A program made the position numbers and the translations under genes. The notes beneath the pieces were generated by a model that saw only the letters and a list, made by a program, of their open reading frames with translations, ran no database searches and was not told the DNA's origin. Positions 35,067 to 45,972 of a DNA stretch of 64,000 nucleotides are shown one piece after another (the stretch's first letter is position 1; every line of letters starts with the position of its first letter). The DNA lies in the NCBI RefSeq assembly GCF_963583255.1, contig NC_084815.1, positions 9,409,724 through 9,473,723 on the forward strand. The letters run 5' to 3'. The stretch is from Pyrus communis. Lineage: Eukaryota; Streptophyta; Magnoliopsida; Rosales; Rosaceae.

Positions 35067-37864
35067 TCACTCCAAGTTGGAACCCACGGCATGCAAGGGA
35101 AGCTCTTCCACAACATGCTCCACAAAGTTCTCATAGTATGGCTCAATGAATGGGAGGGGGTAATGATCCTCCCTGATGGTGGTGTTTTGGTTTCGAAAGT
35201 CCATGTAAATGCTCCCACCTCCTTTAAATCGATTGGGCACCTGTACCAAAGAAGGTAACAACCTATTAATTGAAATGGGAATTGAAACTGGGATTGAAGA
35301 CTTACAAACATATTGTGGTGAAGGCTTAAAATCGGCAGCCCTATCAACAATGTCACCATGGCTACTTTCGGCCATATTGGGTGGTCGTAGGGCAATCACT
35401 CCAAGTTCTTCTCCAATGGTGGTTCTCGATAAATCCTTCGTGATAAGTGTGGATCCTTTCAGTCCTATGTCCTTTTGCACATCTATGACAAAACAAGAAT
35501 GACTATCGTTAGGATTCTTATTAGAGTCATAAACATTGAATTTAGTTATATCACCACCAAACTCCATTGTTAGTGCTCCCTTGGCCACATCAATCTTTGT
35601 TTGGGCTGTTTTCATGAACGGACGGCCTAGCAAGATTGGCAATGATGGAGCATGGCTCAAATCCTCCATGTCTAAGACATAAAAATCTGCAGGAAAGATG
35701 AGATGATTGACCTGCACTAAAACATCCTCAAGGACTCCCTTGGGATAAACATTAGAACGATCGGCCAATTGAATTATAACGCCATCTTGTTTTAACTCAC
35801 CAAGGTTCATAGATGCATAAATGGAATATGGCATGACGTTTATTGATGCACCTAAATCCAACATGGCAGATTCAAAACGAGTGTTACCAATGACACATGG
35901 AATTGTAAAACTACCCAGATCCTTGCATTTAGGGGGCAGTTTCCTTTGCAAGATGGCTGAGACGTTTTCACCCACTTTCACAACCTCCTTGGTCGAAATC
36001 TTCCTCTTATTAGTGCAAAGTTCCTTCAAGAACTTGGCGTACCTCGGGACTTGCTTGATTGCATCCAAAAGAGGGATATTGACTTGAACTTTCCGAAACG
36101 TCTCGAGAATGTCCTTTTCTGCTTCCTCTTTCTTTGTTTGCATGAACCTGCTAGGAAAAGGCACATTCGGAGGAAAAACATTAGTGGGAACTGAACTTGA
36201 CACGTTTTTACCTTTAATGGACCGATTTGAGGTCTTAGAACCATTCAAGGTCGGCGGCAAAGGTGTTTCCACCTTTGCCGTGGGTAGGCTTTGTTCCTCT
36301 TCTTCGATTCACAACTCTTCCTCCTCATTGGAGCGTGGTTTGAATGGTCCATGGTCAGATCCAACTTGCTTCCCACTTCTCAAACTTATGGCGTTTGCAG
36401 ATTCGAATCCACCTTTCGGATTCACCTGCGTTGAACTTGGTAACTTGCCTTGTTCTCTACTAAATTGCCCCATGAATTCAGCCATTTGTCCCACTTGTCT
36501 CTTCAACTCCTTCACCTCTCGAGCTTGATTTTGCACCTCATTGGCGTAATTGTGCATGTCCTTTGCTTGTTTTTCTTGCCCATCCGCCAATGTAGTTAGC
36601 AATTGAATAACTTGAGAATTATCAAAAGACGAACCTGAGTTGTTTTGGGACGATAGTGGTTGGTTGGATTGGTATGGCCGTGGAAACCCAGGGGGATTTT
36701 GTTGAAATCCCCTTTGTTGTGCAGATTGTTGGGGCTCTCTCCACCTAGGGTTGTAGGTGTTGGAGTACGGATCATAATTGGGTTGGTGTTGGCCTTGGAA
36801 ACCAATAGCATGGGCAGATTCCCATCCTTCATTCTCTATCAACTGAGGGCATGTCTCAGATGGATGCCCTTGCATTGAACACACGCCACACACTTGGTTT
36901 TCTTGTGGTTTTGACCCCTTGACAACCTGAGACACAAGAGAAGTAAGATTAGCCAATTGTGATTGAATATCAGAAATTGCACTTACCTCATTTACACTTT
37001 GTTGTCGTGGCCCCTCTCTTTGTCCAACACCTTCATATTGTTGAGCGTTGTGTGCTCGGTTGGCAATTAGAGCTTTGGTATCCAACAGAGTCTCGTCCAC
37101 TAATGCACCACCCGCCGAAGCATCTAGCATTTGACGTTCCATGGGAAGGAGTCCCTCGTAGAAATATTGAATGAGCAGCTCCTCTTTCATTTGGTGCTGT
37201 GGACATGAAGCAACAAGTGATTTAAAACGTTCATAATAAGATGGAAACGACTCACCTTGATTTTGTTGGATGCTACTAATTCGTTTCCTCAAGAGAATGA
37301 TCTTGGCAGTGGGAAAGAATTTCTCTAAGAATGCACGTTTCATACTTTCGCAAGAATTGACAGTTCCAGGGGACAATTCAAACACCAATCTTTGGCCTTG
37401 TCCATAAGTGAGAATGGAAAGGTCTTCATCTTCAAAATACTCCCATCCACGTTGATGGGTGTCATACTTGAGCAAACTAGTTCAAATTCCTTAAGATGTT
37501 TGTTAGGATCTTCCATGGACAACCCATGGAATTTAGGAATATGATGTAATAAACTAGACTTAAGTTCAAATTCTTCCGTCTTACCTTCAGCTGCCGTAGG
37601 GTATTGTATGCATAAAGGAACGGCATTGCCCATACCTGAGGCAGAGAGCTCTTTGATGGTTCGATTGTCCATGGCCATGGTTTGTACTTCCTCCACAAAC
37701 TGTGCCATGGCCTCTCCTTCCTCACCTCCTTCGTCAAACTCAAATGTAGAGCTAGGAGATGGTGGGTTAGGGTTTTGTTGATTCTTTTGCTTCCTCAAGG
37801 TCCGCTCAAAATCGTCGTCAAAGTCAAGGATGTGCTCACGAACAGGTTTTGAACTCCTAGTCAT
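35067..37864 (-). pseudogene. E5 Gag-protease ORF with pol deleted in frame (minus)
   Basis: Gag starts at 37864 (MTRSSKPVREHILDFDDDF), runs through NRTIKELSASG and FELKSSLLHHIPKFHGLSM, and has a zinc knuckle CGVCSMQGHPSETC. It then enters protease with LDLGASINVMPYSIYAS. A one-base loss after KDW (about 37380) shifts the frame, and a TGA near 36309 interrupts it; the same frame reopens for 401 aa (35067-36272). After the protease, REDHYPLPFI (an RT motif) is followed directly by EPYYENFVEHVVEELPLHAVGSNLE, the integrase end. All of RT's core, RNase H and most of integrase are removed without losing the frame. It is a non-autonomous derivative. Confidence 0.9.
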
Positions 37865-37968
37865 ACACTAGTACCTAAAAACAATGAAATAAACAAATCA
37901 GTAACTAAGATAGAAAACAAACGAAAAATAAATAAATAGAAATAACGAGGGATTAGCAAAGTTGCTAA

Positions 37969-37986
37969 TCCCCGGCAACGGTGCCA
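37969..37986 (-). promoter_or_regulatory. Primer-binding site of E5
   Basis: In element sense TGGCACCGTTGCCGGGGA, five bases after the LTR end at 37992. One base differs from E6 and E7 (TGGCGCC). It is followed by a perfect GGATTAGCAA/TTGCTAATCC hairpin. Confidence 0.85.
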
Positions 37987-37991
37987 AAATT

Positions 37992-38404
37992 TGATGCGAA
38001 AATAGTTAAGCACACAAATTAACCCTCTTGTTGTCAAATTGTAGTAAGGATGCAAGTAGGGATCGTTCTAGACCGGGGAGTAGGAGGGCTTGCTAAAACC
38101 TCTAAACTGACTCAAAAACATGAAAACAAAGTTAAAAACGTTCACGAAGACTCAAGGACTCAAAACAGGTTCAAAAGACTCAAAACTGCCTAAAAACACT
38201 AAATAGGCAGTTTCTGACCTTAAACACAATTTTGGACGAATTTAAGGTTATGGGTTGATTCAAAACACTTTAAAACACAAATTAAACAGATTCTAAACAA
38301 TATAGAACAAGAAAGTAAAGGGGGGTTTTGATTTGACGAAAATTGAAATAACAAAACAAAGTATAGAACTAGGCAGATTGTAAAACGAATTTTTAAAACA
38401 AGAT
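37992..38404 (-). mobile_element. E5 5' LTR, truncated to its last 413 bp
   Basis: It starts TGATGCG next to the primer site but ends after ...TTTTTAAAACAAGAT, far short of the 2.1 kb expected. The next bases are GGCAT (38405-38409), matching the duplication on the other side of E5 (31444-31448), and the protease of E4 resumes at once. The truncated end therefore appears to be the end that was integrated, or a deletion that stopped exactly at the duplication. Confidence 0.85.
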
Positions 38405-39440
38405 GGCATGACGTTAATTGAAGCTCCTAAGTCTAACATAGCATGTTCGAACTTAGTTTGGCCAATAATACAAGGAATTATAAAGCTACCTGGATCTTTG
38501 CACTTTGGTGGCAACTTTCTTTGTAAAACAGCGGAAACGTTTTCACTTACCCTAACCATCTCTTTATTCGAAGCCCTTTTCCTTGTGGTGCAAAGTTCCT
38601 TCAAGAATTTGGCATATTTAGGCACTTGCTTGATGGCATCTAGGAGTGGAATATTGACTTGAACTTTCCTAAACGTCTCAAGAATGTCTTTCTCATGCTT
38701 CTCCTTCTTTGTTTGCAAAAATCTGTGAGGAAAAGGAACATTGGGTGGAACGGGGTTAGAATTAATTGAACTTGACCCCAACTTACCTTTAGTGGCTGAA
38801 TTGGATGAATTGGATGCATTAGGGTCCCTAGGTGGTTGTGGCAAGGGTGTTGCTACCCTTGCCGTGGGGTTGCTTGATTCCTCCTCTTCAAATTGCAACT
38901 TCTCATCTTCATTAGGACCTGTTTTGGATGGTTTGGATGTAGTGCCAACTTCTTTTCCACTTCTCAAGGTGAATGCTTTGCAAGATTCAAACCCTCCCTT
39001 TGGATTGATAATGGTTGAGCTTAGGAGCTTGCCTTGGTCTCGGAATTGCCCTACAAACTCCGCAATCTGCCCAATTTGCTTCTCCAAGTGGTCCACCCTT
39101 TTGTCTTGGTTTTGCATGTCTTTTTCTTGATTTTGCAATGCTTTGTTTTGATTCTCTTGCTCCTGAGACAAATTGGTAAGTAACTTAAGAAGTGTATCAT
39201 TGTCCAAAGACGTACCTTGATTGTTTTGGGCAGATTGGGTTTGGTTTGGATTGGAGCCATATGGCTTGGTGTAGAACCCCGGGGGTTGTTGCCTAAAGCC
39301 TCCTTGTTGTTGAGGTTGTTGAGGCTCCCTCCACTTGAAGTTTGGATGGTCTCTCCAACCCGGATTGTATGTGTTGGAATATGGATCATTCCTTGGCTGA
39401 TTTAGGCTTGGAAATCCAATGGTCTCTCCAACCCGGATTG
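38405..39440 (-). pseudogene. E4 Gag C-terminus and protease start (minus)
   Basis: Minus frame with NDPYSNTYNPGWRDHPNFKW (the Gag segment after the zinc knuckle), a Gln/Asn-rich coiled stretch (ENQNKALQNQEKDMQNQDKR), VPFPHRFLQTKKEKHEKDIL, and LDLGASINVMP where E5 interrupts the protease. The frame is open throughout. The Gag N-terminus, zinc knuckle and 5' LTR of E4 are gone; the right end is a junction with filler DNA. Confidence 0.85.
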
Positions 39441-39460
39441 GTTGTTGCCTAAATCCAATG
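39441..39460. other. Filler DNA at the E4/T1 junction
   Basis: Bases 39421-39440 repeat 39348-39367, 39441-39453 repeat 39285-39297, and 39454-39461 repeat 39415-39422. All three sources are within 180 bp. The plus LTR T1 follows. The pattern fits templated end joining. Confidence 0.65.
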
Positions 39461-40803
39461 GCATATTTAGGCAACTTAGTTCGCTTGTTTTTTGTACATT
39501 TATGTTGTTAGTTCGTAGTTATTTTAGTAGTTTAAGCTATTTTTGTGTGTTTTTAGGTTCATATGGTGCATTTTGGAGCATTTTGGTGCAAAATTGGACT
39601 TGGAAAGGATTTTGGAGCAAAATGGTGCATTTTGGAGCATTTTGGAGCAAAATTGGACTTGGAATGGATAACATATGCTTGGAGCAAAAGGAATGGATGA
39701 AATTAAAGACCTAAAGGTGTTAGGATTCCTAATCACAAGAAGATTCCTAATCAAAAGAGGAATCCTAGTCAAAGAAGGTTTCCTACTTGAAGTAGGAAAG
39801 TTAAAGCCAAGGTTTTCTATTTTGGTTTAACCTTTCCTAATCCTAAAAGACCTCATGTTTCAGCAACATTGAAGAATCTTATGCATTTTAGGACACAAAC
39901 TAAGCCTTCCTTGCAACCTAACAATCCTTGCCGTGCAACCCATAAACTTTCCCTTCCTTGCCGTGCAAGGGAGGTTCTTGTTTCCTATTCTATGTCATAA
40001 AACCACATTTCTTTTCACCCCAATCTCAGCCGCACCTTACATACCTTTTTTATCCCAAATCATTACCTAAATTCAGCATTAAATCACATTCCTTTTCATT
40101 CAAACCTTTGCCGCAAGTAACCTTTCCTTTCTTCCCTTTGATTTCTGATTTCATATCTCCTTTTCCTTATGGATTTGGGGATAAATCCTTTCCTAAACTA
40201 TGTAATAAACCTGAGGACTCTTTCTCTCAAATAAATACCAAAGCCGCACCTCTCATTGAACCCTAATTATTCACCCACACAATCTGCCATTCTTCATCTT
40301 TCTCCAAACCCTTTGCCGCAGCCTTCCAACCCTTCCTCCACCATTCATACACTTCCATACCTTCACCCAAACACCCATACACCATTCCCAACCTTTGCCG
40401 CACCACCCTACCAAACTAAGTCCATTCACAACCCAAAAATCCATCCAAAAATCACCCTAGAACTCTTATGCCACAGATTTGCAAGGAAGAAGAAGAGAAG
40501 AAGAAGCCTTGGACGTTTGTGCATTCAAGTTGGAGTGTTGAAGCATTTTTAGGTGTAATCTATCTTTTGTTTTCAATGTTTAATTCAATTTTCCTTTGTT
40601 TTGTTGTGAACATGAGAGGCTAAACTCGTTTCAACTAGGGGAGGCTTTGAAACCATAATTACGTTTATGATATGAGTTGATTAAGTCCAGTTGTGCTTTC
40701 ATAAATTGTGAATGCAATTTACTTAACCGTTTGATGGATAACTTATTCTTGTATGTTGATTAGAGAGGCCTACTTAATTTGCATGCTTGAATTTGGTGCT
40801 AGA
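39461..40803 (+). mobile_element. LTR fragment T1 (plus)
   Basis: Begins GCATATTTAGG, i.e. lacks the first eight or so bases of the LTR, and runs through U3 and leader to CTAGA (40799-40803), where E6 is inserted. It closely matches 1-641 where they overlap. It contains AGGAATCC repeats near 39720-39800 and several TTGCCGTGCAA words. The rest should lie beyond the window, after E6. Confidence 0.8.
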
Positions 40804-42871
40804 TGATGCGTGAATTACTTGACACTCAAATTAAACCCTCGTTTGACAATTGTAGTAGAATGGATAAGTGAGGGATCGTTCTAGACCGGGGATTAGGAGG
40901 GCTTGCTAAAACCTTCTAAATTGACTTAAAAACATAAAAACACAATATAAAACACTATTTAATGCTCGAAGAAAGCAAAACTAAAAATAAGAAAGATTAA
41001 GACTAAGATTTCAACGAAATAGGGGGGAATTGGATTTGGACGAATTTAAACTAAAAATGAATACTTGGAAACAAAACAAATTGTAAATATGGATTTGACG
41101 GAAATGAATGGATGGGAAGCTAGCTAAGGGTTCTTTCTCTACACATGATATTTATGCATATGAATCAATTTCCAGTTATTCCTTCATTGAATTATGAACG
41201 ACAATGCCCCAAATTAACCGTGACATCACTAGTTAACCCTCAGATTTTCCTTATATTATTGGATTGGATGGCATCATTCGACAACCAAAAACATTCTCAA
41301 AAGTTCCCTACATGTCATCATAATAGAGATACAATCGAAGATCATTAAGAATAATGAAAACCATAAGCATTGACAAAGCATTTGCAACTATGACATCATG
41401 TTACTCATGCTAAGAATTAAACTTAACGCGATCGTGACAAGCGACCTTCACTACTTTCAAGTATAAGATAGTAACGATTATGTGAAACCTTCTTAAACTT
41501 TAGTCACATATTCATGCATGCTAATTAAGTGTCGACCCTCAATCAACAAACACAAATAAGTTAATCATCAAATAGTTAAGCCAATTGCATTCACGAATCA
41601 AGAGTTCATAACCGGAATTCATCAATTCATATCACATAAATAAACATGGTATTGAAATCACCCCTAGCCAAAAAGGGTTTAGTTCCTCATAACTTTGAAA
41701 TCAAAGAAACACCTAAACATTCCAACAACTCAAACTTGAATTGTATGAACGTTTAGGCACTCTTCTCTTCCATTTCTCATATTACAAAACAAAGAGAATT
41801 GAATTTAAACATTGAAATCAAAGAAACGCATAAACATTCCAACAACTCAAACGTGAATTGTATGAACGTTTAGGCCCTCTTCTCTTCGTCTTCTTTGTAG
41901 CACAAGGACTAAGGGATGTTGTTGGTGTGTTGAATGGATTGGGGGATTATGGAAATGGAAGAAATGGAGGAGAAAGGGAAGGGAATGGTGCAGAAAATGG
42001 AGAGACTCACGGCTAGGGAGAAGATGGAAGTGTTTTGTGGTGTGTTGTGTATGAAAATGAGATGTTCTTGAATGAATGAATGCAAGGGTATTTATAGGAG
42101 TAGTGGAGGGAACATATGGTTGTTTGTTTAAGATGCAAGTGGCTAATTAATGATGGAAAAGTATGTGATTTAAAGGATGCAAAGTGAATGAATCATGAAT
42201 CATTGTGGATGAAAGGTGGAAGTGCATGTGAGATGTTTGGAAAGGAATAAAGAATGAATGGTGGAAATGTGAGTGAATGATGTGCATGTGTGAGAATGCA
42301 TGTGGAATTAAGAGGAGTAAGTGGTGAAATGATGAAGTAGGAAGGTGGAAATGCATGTGAGATGTTTGGAAAGGAATAAAGAATGAATGGTGGAAATGTG
42401 AGTGAATGATGTGCATGTGTGAGAATGCATGTGGAATTAAGAGGAGTATGGAAGTGAAATAAATGAATGATATGTTAAGTGATAAGTGAATGATATGTGG
42501 TGAGTGATAAGTGAATGGTTTGATAAGTGATAAATGAATTAGTTTAAAGGGCTAGGGTTTAAGTACATAGAATGGGCCTAAAATAGGTTGGTTTGTATGG
42601 CATAATGTGTTTGATTGGGCTAGAGCCATTGTTTTGTGTCTTCAAGTGCATACAAGGCCTTCAAATTCGTCCATCCTCTTGGCTCCATGGATAAGCTATC
42701 CAATCCATGCCCAAAAATGCTCCAAATGGCCTCAAAATGCACTTTCTTGCTCCCTAGGCCCTTAGAACCTGAAAACACACAAAAGAAGCATAAAGGACTA
42801 AAATAACGAGAGAAACATAACGTAAATGCACGAGAACAAGCCATTTAAGTCGCATGAATATGCTCCTATCA
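40804..42871 (-). mobile_element. E6 3' LTR (minus), 2068 bp
   Basis: TGATGCG...CCTATCA with polypurine tract at 42872. Compared with 62113-64000 I found two base differences (A41287/C62596 and C41688/T62997) in 1888 shared bases and no gap. It contains a 117-bp tandem duplication (about 41697-41930) and a 129-bp duplication in U3 (42213-42470). The left flank CTAGA is one target duplication. Confidence 0.95.
42089..42097 (-). promoter_or_regulatory. Predicted LTR TATA box of E6 (3' copy)
   Basis: CTATAAATA in element sense. The identical word in the 5' LTR is at 63398-63406 and would drive the gag-pol transcript. Confidence 0.6.
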
Positions 42872-42893
42872 AATACCCCCACACTTAGCTTTT
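42872..42893 (-). promoter_or_regulatory. Polypurine tract of E6
   Basis: In element sense AAAAGCTAAGTGTGGGGG then TATT, directly before TGATAGG. Confidence 0.85.
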
Positions 42894-43618
42894 GCTAGTC
42901 CTCGAGCAAAACAGAATAAAAACAAATAAACAAAACAACACTAAACACGTAAAACACAACCTAAACCTTCCAACAACCGTCTTAGGGATTTCCAATGCAC
43001 ATGACAAGTTAAAAATCATCATTCTCACAGATTTTAGTCATCTTCACATTTAAGTACATTCTTAATCATAGTCACCATATACTAGTTCACAATTAAGCAT
43101 TTAAAACCATGTTTTGAATGTAGTAACATGCCTTAGAGAATTTGCTCAATTCCTTTCAAGATATGCACTCAATTTTTACTCAGATTTTCTAACTACACAC
43201 CCTAATCTAGTCATATGTGAGAAGATTGATGTAAACATGAAAACGACACTCACATATATGTATCACAAAGAACGCAAATTCTGGAGTTAATAATCAAGTT
43301 TAGATATGATCTCATGAATGGAATGCTACTACTTAGACGCGAGAACCAGTGACACCATAAGCTCATACCAAGTTCAAACTCCACAAATTGAAATACACAA
43401 CACTCAAGATAAAAGTCAAGGGTTGTAACGGGGCTTGGGGTATGTGGATAAAGAAGGGATATGGAAAACAAAGGTTCTTAAAGAAATAGTGAGCAAAGCA
43501 TTTTAATCAACTTAGAATTCACTTTTGAATGAAAACTCAACTTTTGAACAAAAAGGGAGAATTTAGACAATTTACGCCCAGAATTGGTGTTTTGGAACCT
43601 TTCTTCAATCACTTATTC

Positions 43619-43667
<49 letters not shown>

Positions 43668-44671
43668 CTTTTGAATCTCAAAACAAAAACACTTAAACAT
43701 TCTCTCCCCCACACTTATTTTCTTTCATAATGTAACTCAAAAGGAATTCAATTAAGTCATGCTCACTATCTTTTAAGAACAAGGGTAAAGACAGTCATAT
43801 TCTAGGTTAGGTGAAGATAAAGTGGGTTAACAAAGAACATGGGTTAACATGGCTCAACGGGGGTAAAACTTACAACATATACGAAATATGGGAAGCGAGG
43901 CTATTTGGCTATGGTGGCAACTACACAACTTCATCTTGATATATGTTATGCAAATCAATAACATGCTTTGAATGAAATGGGCATGAGTTCTAGCATTTGG
44001 AACTATATGATGAAACGCCTTCTAAGTAGTAACCAAGCAAAGAATAATGAGATCATGCAACGATTTTAGAAAACAAGAAATCACAGATTATACTCTCCAA
44101 AGAACGTTATAGGCTCAAGTCTCTCAGGGTTGTAGCATTTGTTTGAGTTCCTTCCTTCAGGCATGTTACAAAAACTAAATTTTCTTTTATGATTGCATGT
44201 GAAGTTATACATTATAACCATAACCAAGCATATACCAAGAGTAAATCAAACTTTTCTCTATGTTAATAACTCTTTTTAACAGTCATGCAATTACAAACCA
44301 AATCCTTATCATTGTGTTGGAAGGTATCCTAAGACACAAACACACACACAAAAACAACTTTAAAACAACTCTTTTTGGGTTTTTCAAAACAATTTTTCAA
44401 ACTTTTATGGGATTTTCGAATTTTTAAGACAAAACACACTAAAACAGTTTTAAAACAGTGAGAAACAACATGTGAAGTGATAGGTGATAAAATCCAACGA
44501 ATTTGCATCAAATATACTTAGTTACCCCCCCACACTTAAATCAAACATTGTCCTCAATGTTTTAAGCATAGATTCACACAAAGCATAAGTAAATACACAA
44601 AAAGCACTTAAACATACTAAACATGGCATAATGTAATTAACAAAGAGAAGAGTTTAGAGACGCAAATCTGG
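42894..44671 (-). mobile_element. E6 3' untranslated region up to the cargo
   Basis: Non-coding. It has a T-run of about 40 bases at 43628-43667 (A-run in element sense) and the hairpin at 44543-44562 with a shorter G-run. No gene was recognised. Confidence 0.8.
44543..44562 (-). promoter_or_regulatory. Conserved hairpin (E6, first copy)
   Basis: Perfect AAACATTG/CAATGTTT stem next to a G-run in element sense. A second copy with one changed stem base is at 47144-47163, and a third, damaged copy is near 46690, beyond the cargo. Confidence 0.6.
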
Positions 44672-45410
44672 TTATAGAGTGTAAATTCCATCTTCTCCTT
44701 GGTAATTGCATTGAGGCTTTTGATCTTTGTGATTTCACAGGCTTACTCTTGAACTGGTTTCTGCCCATCGTTGATTTTCCTTTGTGCTACTTCTTGAACT
44801 GGGCAGCAGGATGGTTCATTTGGTCTCCCCCGAAGGTCTGAGTATACCCTTTTGGTCTGTTTCTTTGTTCAATCTTTCCAATTCGTATTGAAAAGGGTTG
44901 GAGGATAACTCAGCCTATGTTTGTCTCCACATGCTTCAATGTATCATTTTCACTTGCCTTACTCGCTCCCCTTTGCAGAAGTGGTCCCTTCTCCGGAAGT
45001 GTATCAACCGTTGAAGATGACTACTCGAGAGCAACGCTAGGTAAGCAATCAGGAATAGATCCCAGGCAGTTGGCTCCAGATCGGAAGACTGACTCCAAGT
45101 GCCGGCTGATTGCTTTTTTTACTTTGCCATGCGAGTAAGAACAAGGACAAAGAAAAAGACAGGGAAAGAGCATGATATGAGATACTTTTGCCTTTGACCT
45201 TGATGATATGAGATACCTTTGCTTTTGAAGAAGCGGTGAATGAATCAGCACATGTATTTGTTGTGCTGCTTCCTCCTGGGTCATATGTACTCCAGGCATC
45301 TGGTATCATCTTTGGGGAAGAAGAAAGAATTGAGTATTTCGAAAGGCTTTGCTGGGAGTGCGCCCTCAGAGGTGAGAGAGAGTTGGGCATTTTCTTCAGG
45401 TTTGCCCTGC

Positions 45411-45417
45411 TATAAAA
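45411..45417 (+). promoter_or_regulatory. Candidate TATA box of the cargo gene (E6 copy)
   Basis: TATAAAA within CTGCTATAAAAGACG, about 560 bp before the ATG. The E7 copy reads CATAAGA at the matching place, so this start site may be lost there. A start nearer the ATG is also possible. Confidence 0.4.
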
Positions 45418-45600
45418 GACGAAGGTCGACATATATAGAGATAATATCAAGTGGTGGTACTTTTTACCTTTGTCGACAAACGTTTTGATCCCGCAAATCC
45501 GGCTTTTTGAAATAATGGCGCCTCATCGATCTCTGAACACGCCTCTTCGATTTCTGAGCAAGCGCCCCTTCGATTTCTGAGCAGGCGCCCCTTCTCTTCT

Positions 45601-45800
45601 GAACGACACGTGGTAGTGCAGATGCGGCTCCTTTTGACAAAGCTGCACGCGTCTTCTGAAAAGCAGAGAAAGCGTCGCCGAACTTTGCGCTTGTCGGCTA
45701 AAGATGTGTAGTTGTGATGATGGTCTCCACGTGTTGTCTGAAAAGAAGAAATCTTTTGACAAAGTTGACGCGTCTTCTGAAAAGCCGAGAACGCGTCGCC
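45601..45800 (+). promoter_or_regulatory. Two tandem upstream modules of the cargo gene
   Basis: Two modules about 121 bp apart each contain, in order, CACGTG (45607-45612; 45728-45733), TTTTGACAAAG (about 45632; 45754) and ACGCGT followed by CTTCTGAAAAG. These resemble a G-box, a W-box core (TTGAC) and a CGCG-box of plant stress promoters. E7 keeps both TTTTGACAAAG words but only one CACGTG (53956-53961). The regulatory role is inferred. Confidence 0.45.
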
Positions 45801-45972
45801 TAAATTACGCCGGAAAATCTGGCTTTTTGAATTTGTGGACGCGTCGCCTTGGCTTTTTTATTGAGCTATCGATCACCACAACAAACACACTCTGAAGATT
45901 TCCCATTCTTGAAAATCGACTTCGGCCCTTTGAAATTTAACTCCATCCCTTCTCTTTGAACACTTTTGAAAA

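Noticed and set aside
42147..42416. His/Phe/Ser-rich 89-codon frame as a protein
   Set aside because: It is produced by the 129-bp tandem duplication in E6 U3 and has no conserved motif.
43628..43667. Long T-run as a poly(A) tail of a LINE or SINE
   Set aside because: It sits at the same place in the 3' region of other Athila-type elements (A-runs in E3 and E7) with no target duplication or LINE sequence beside it.
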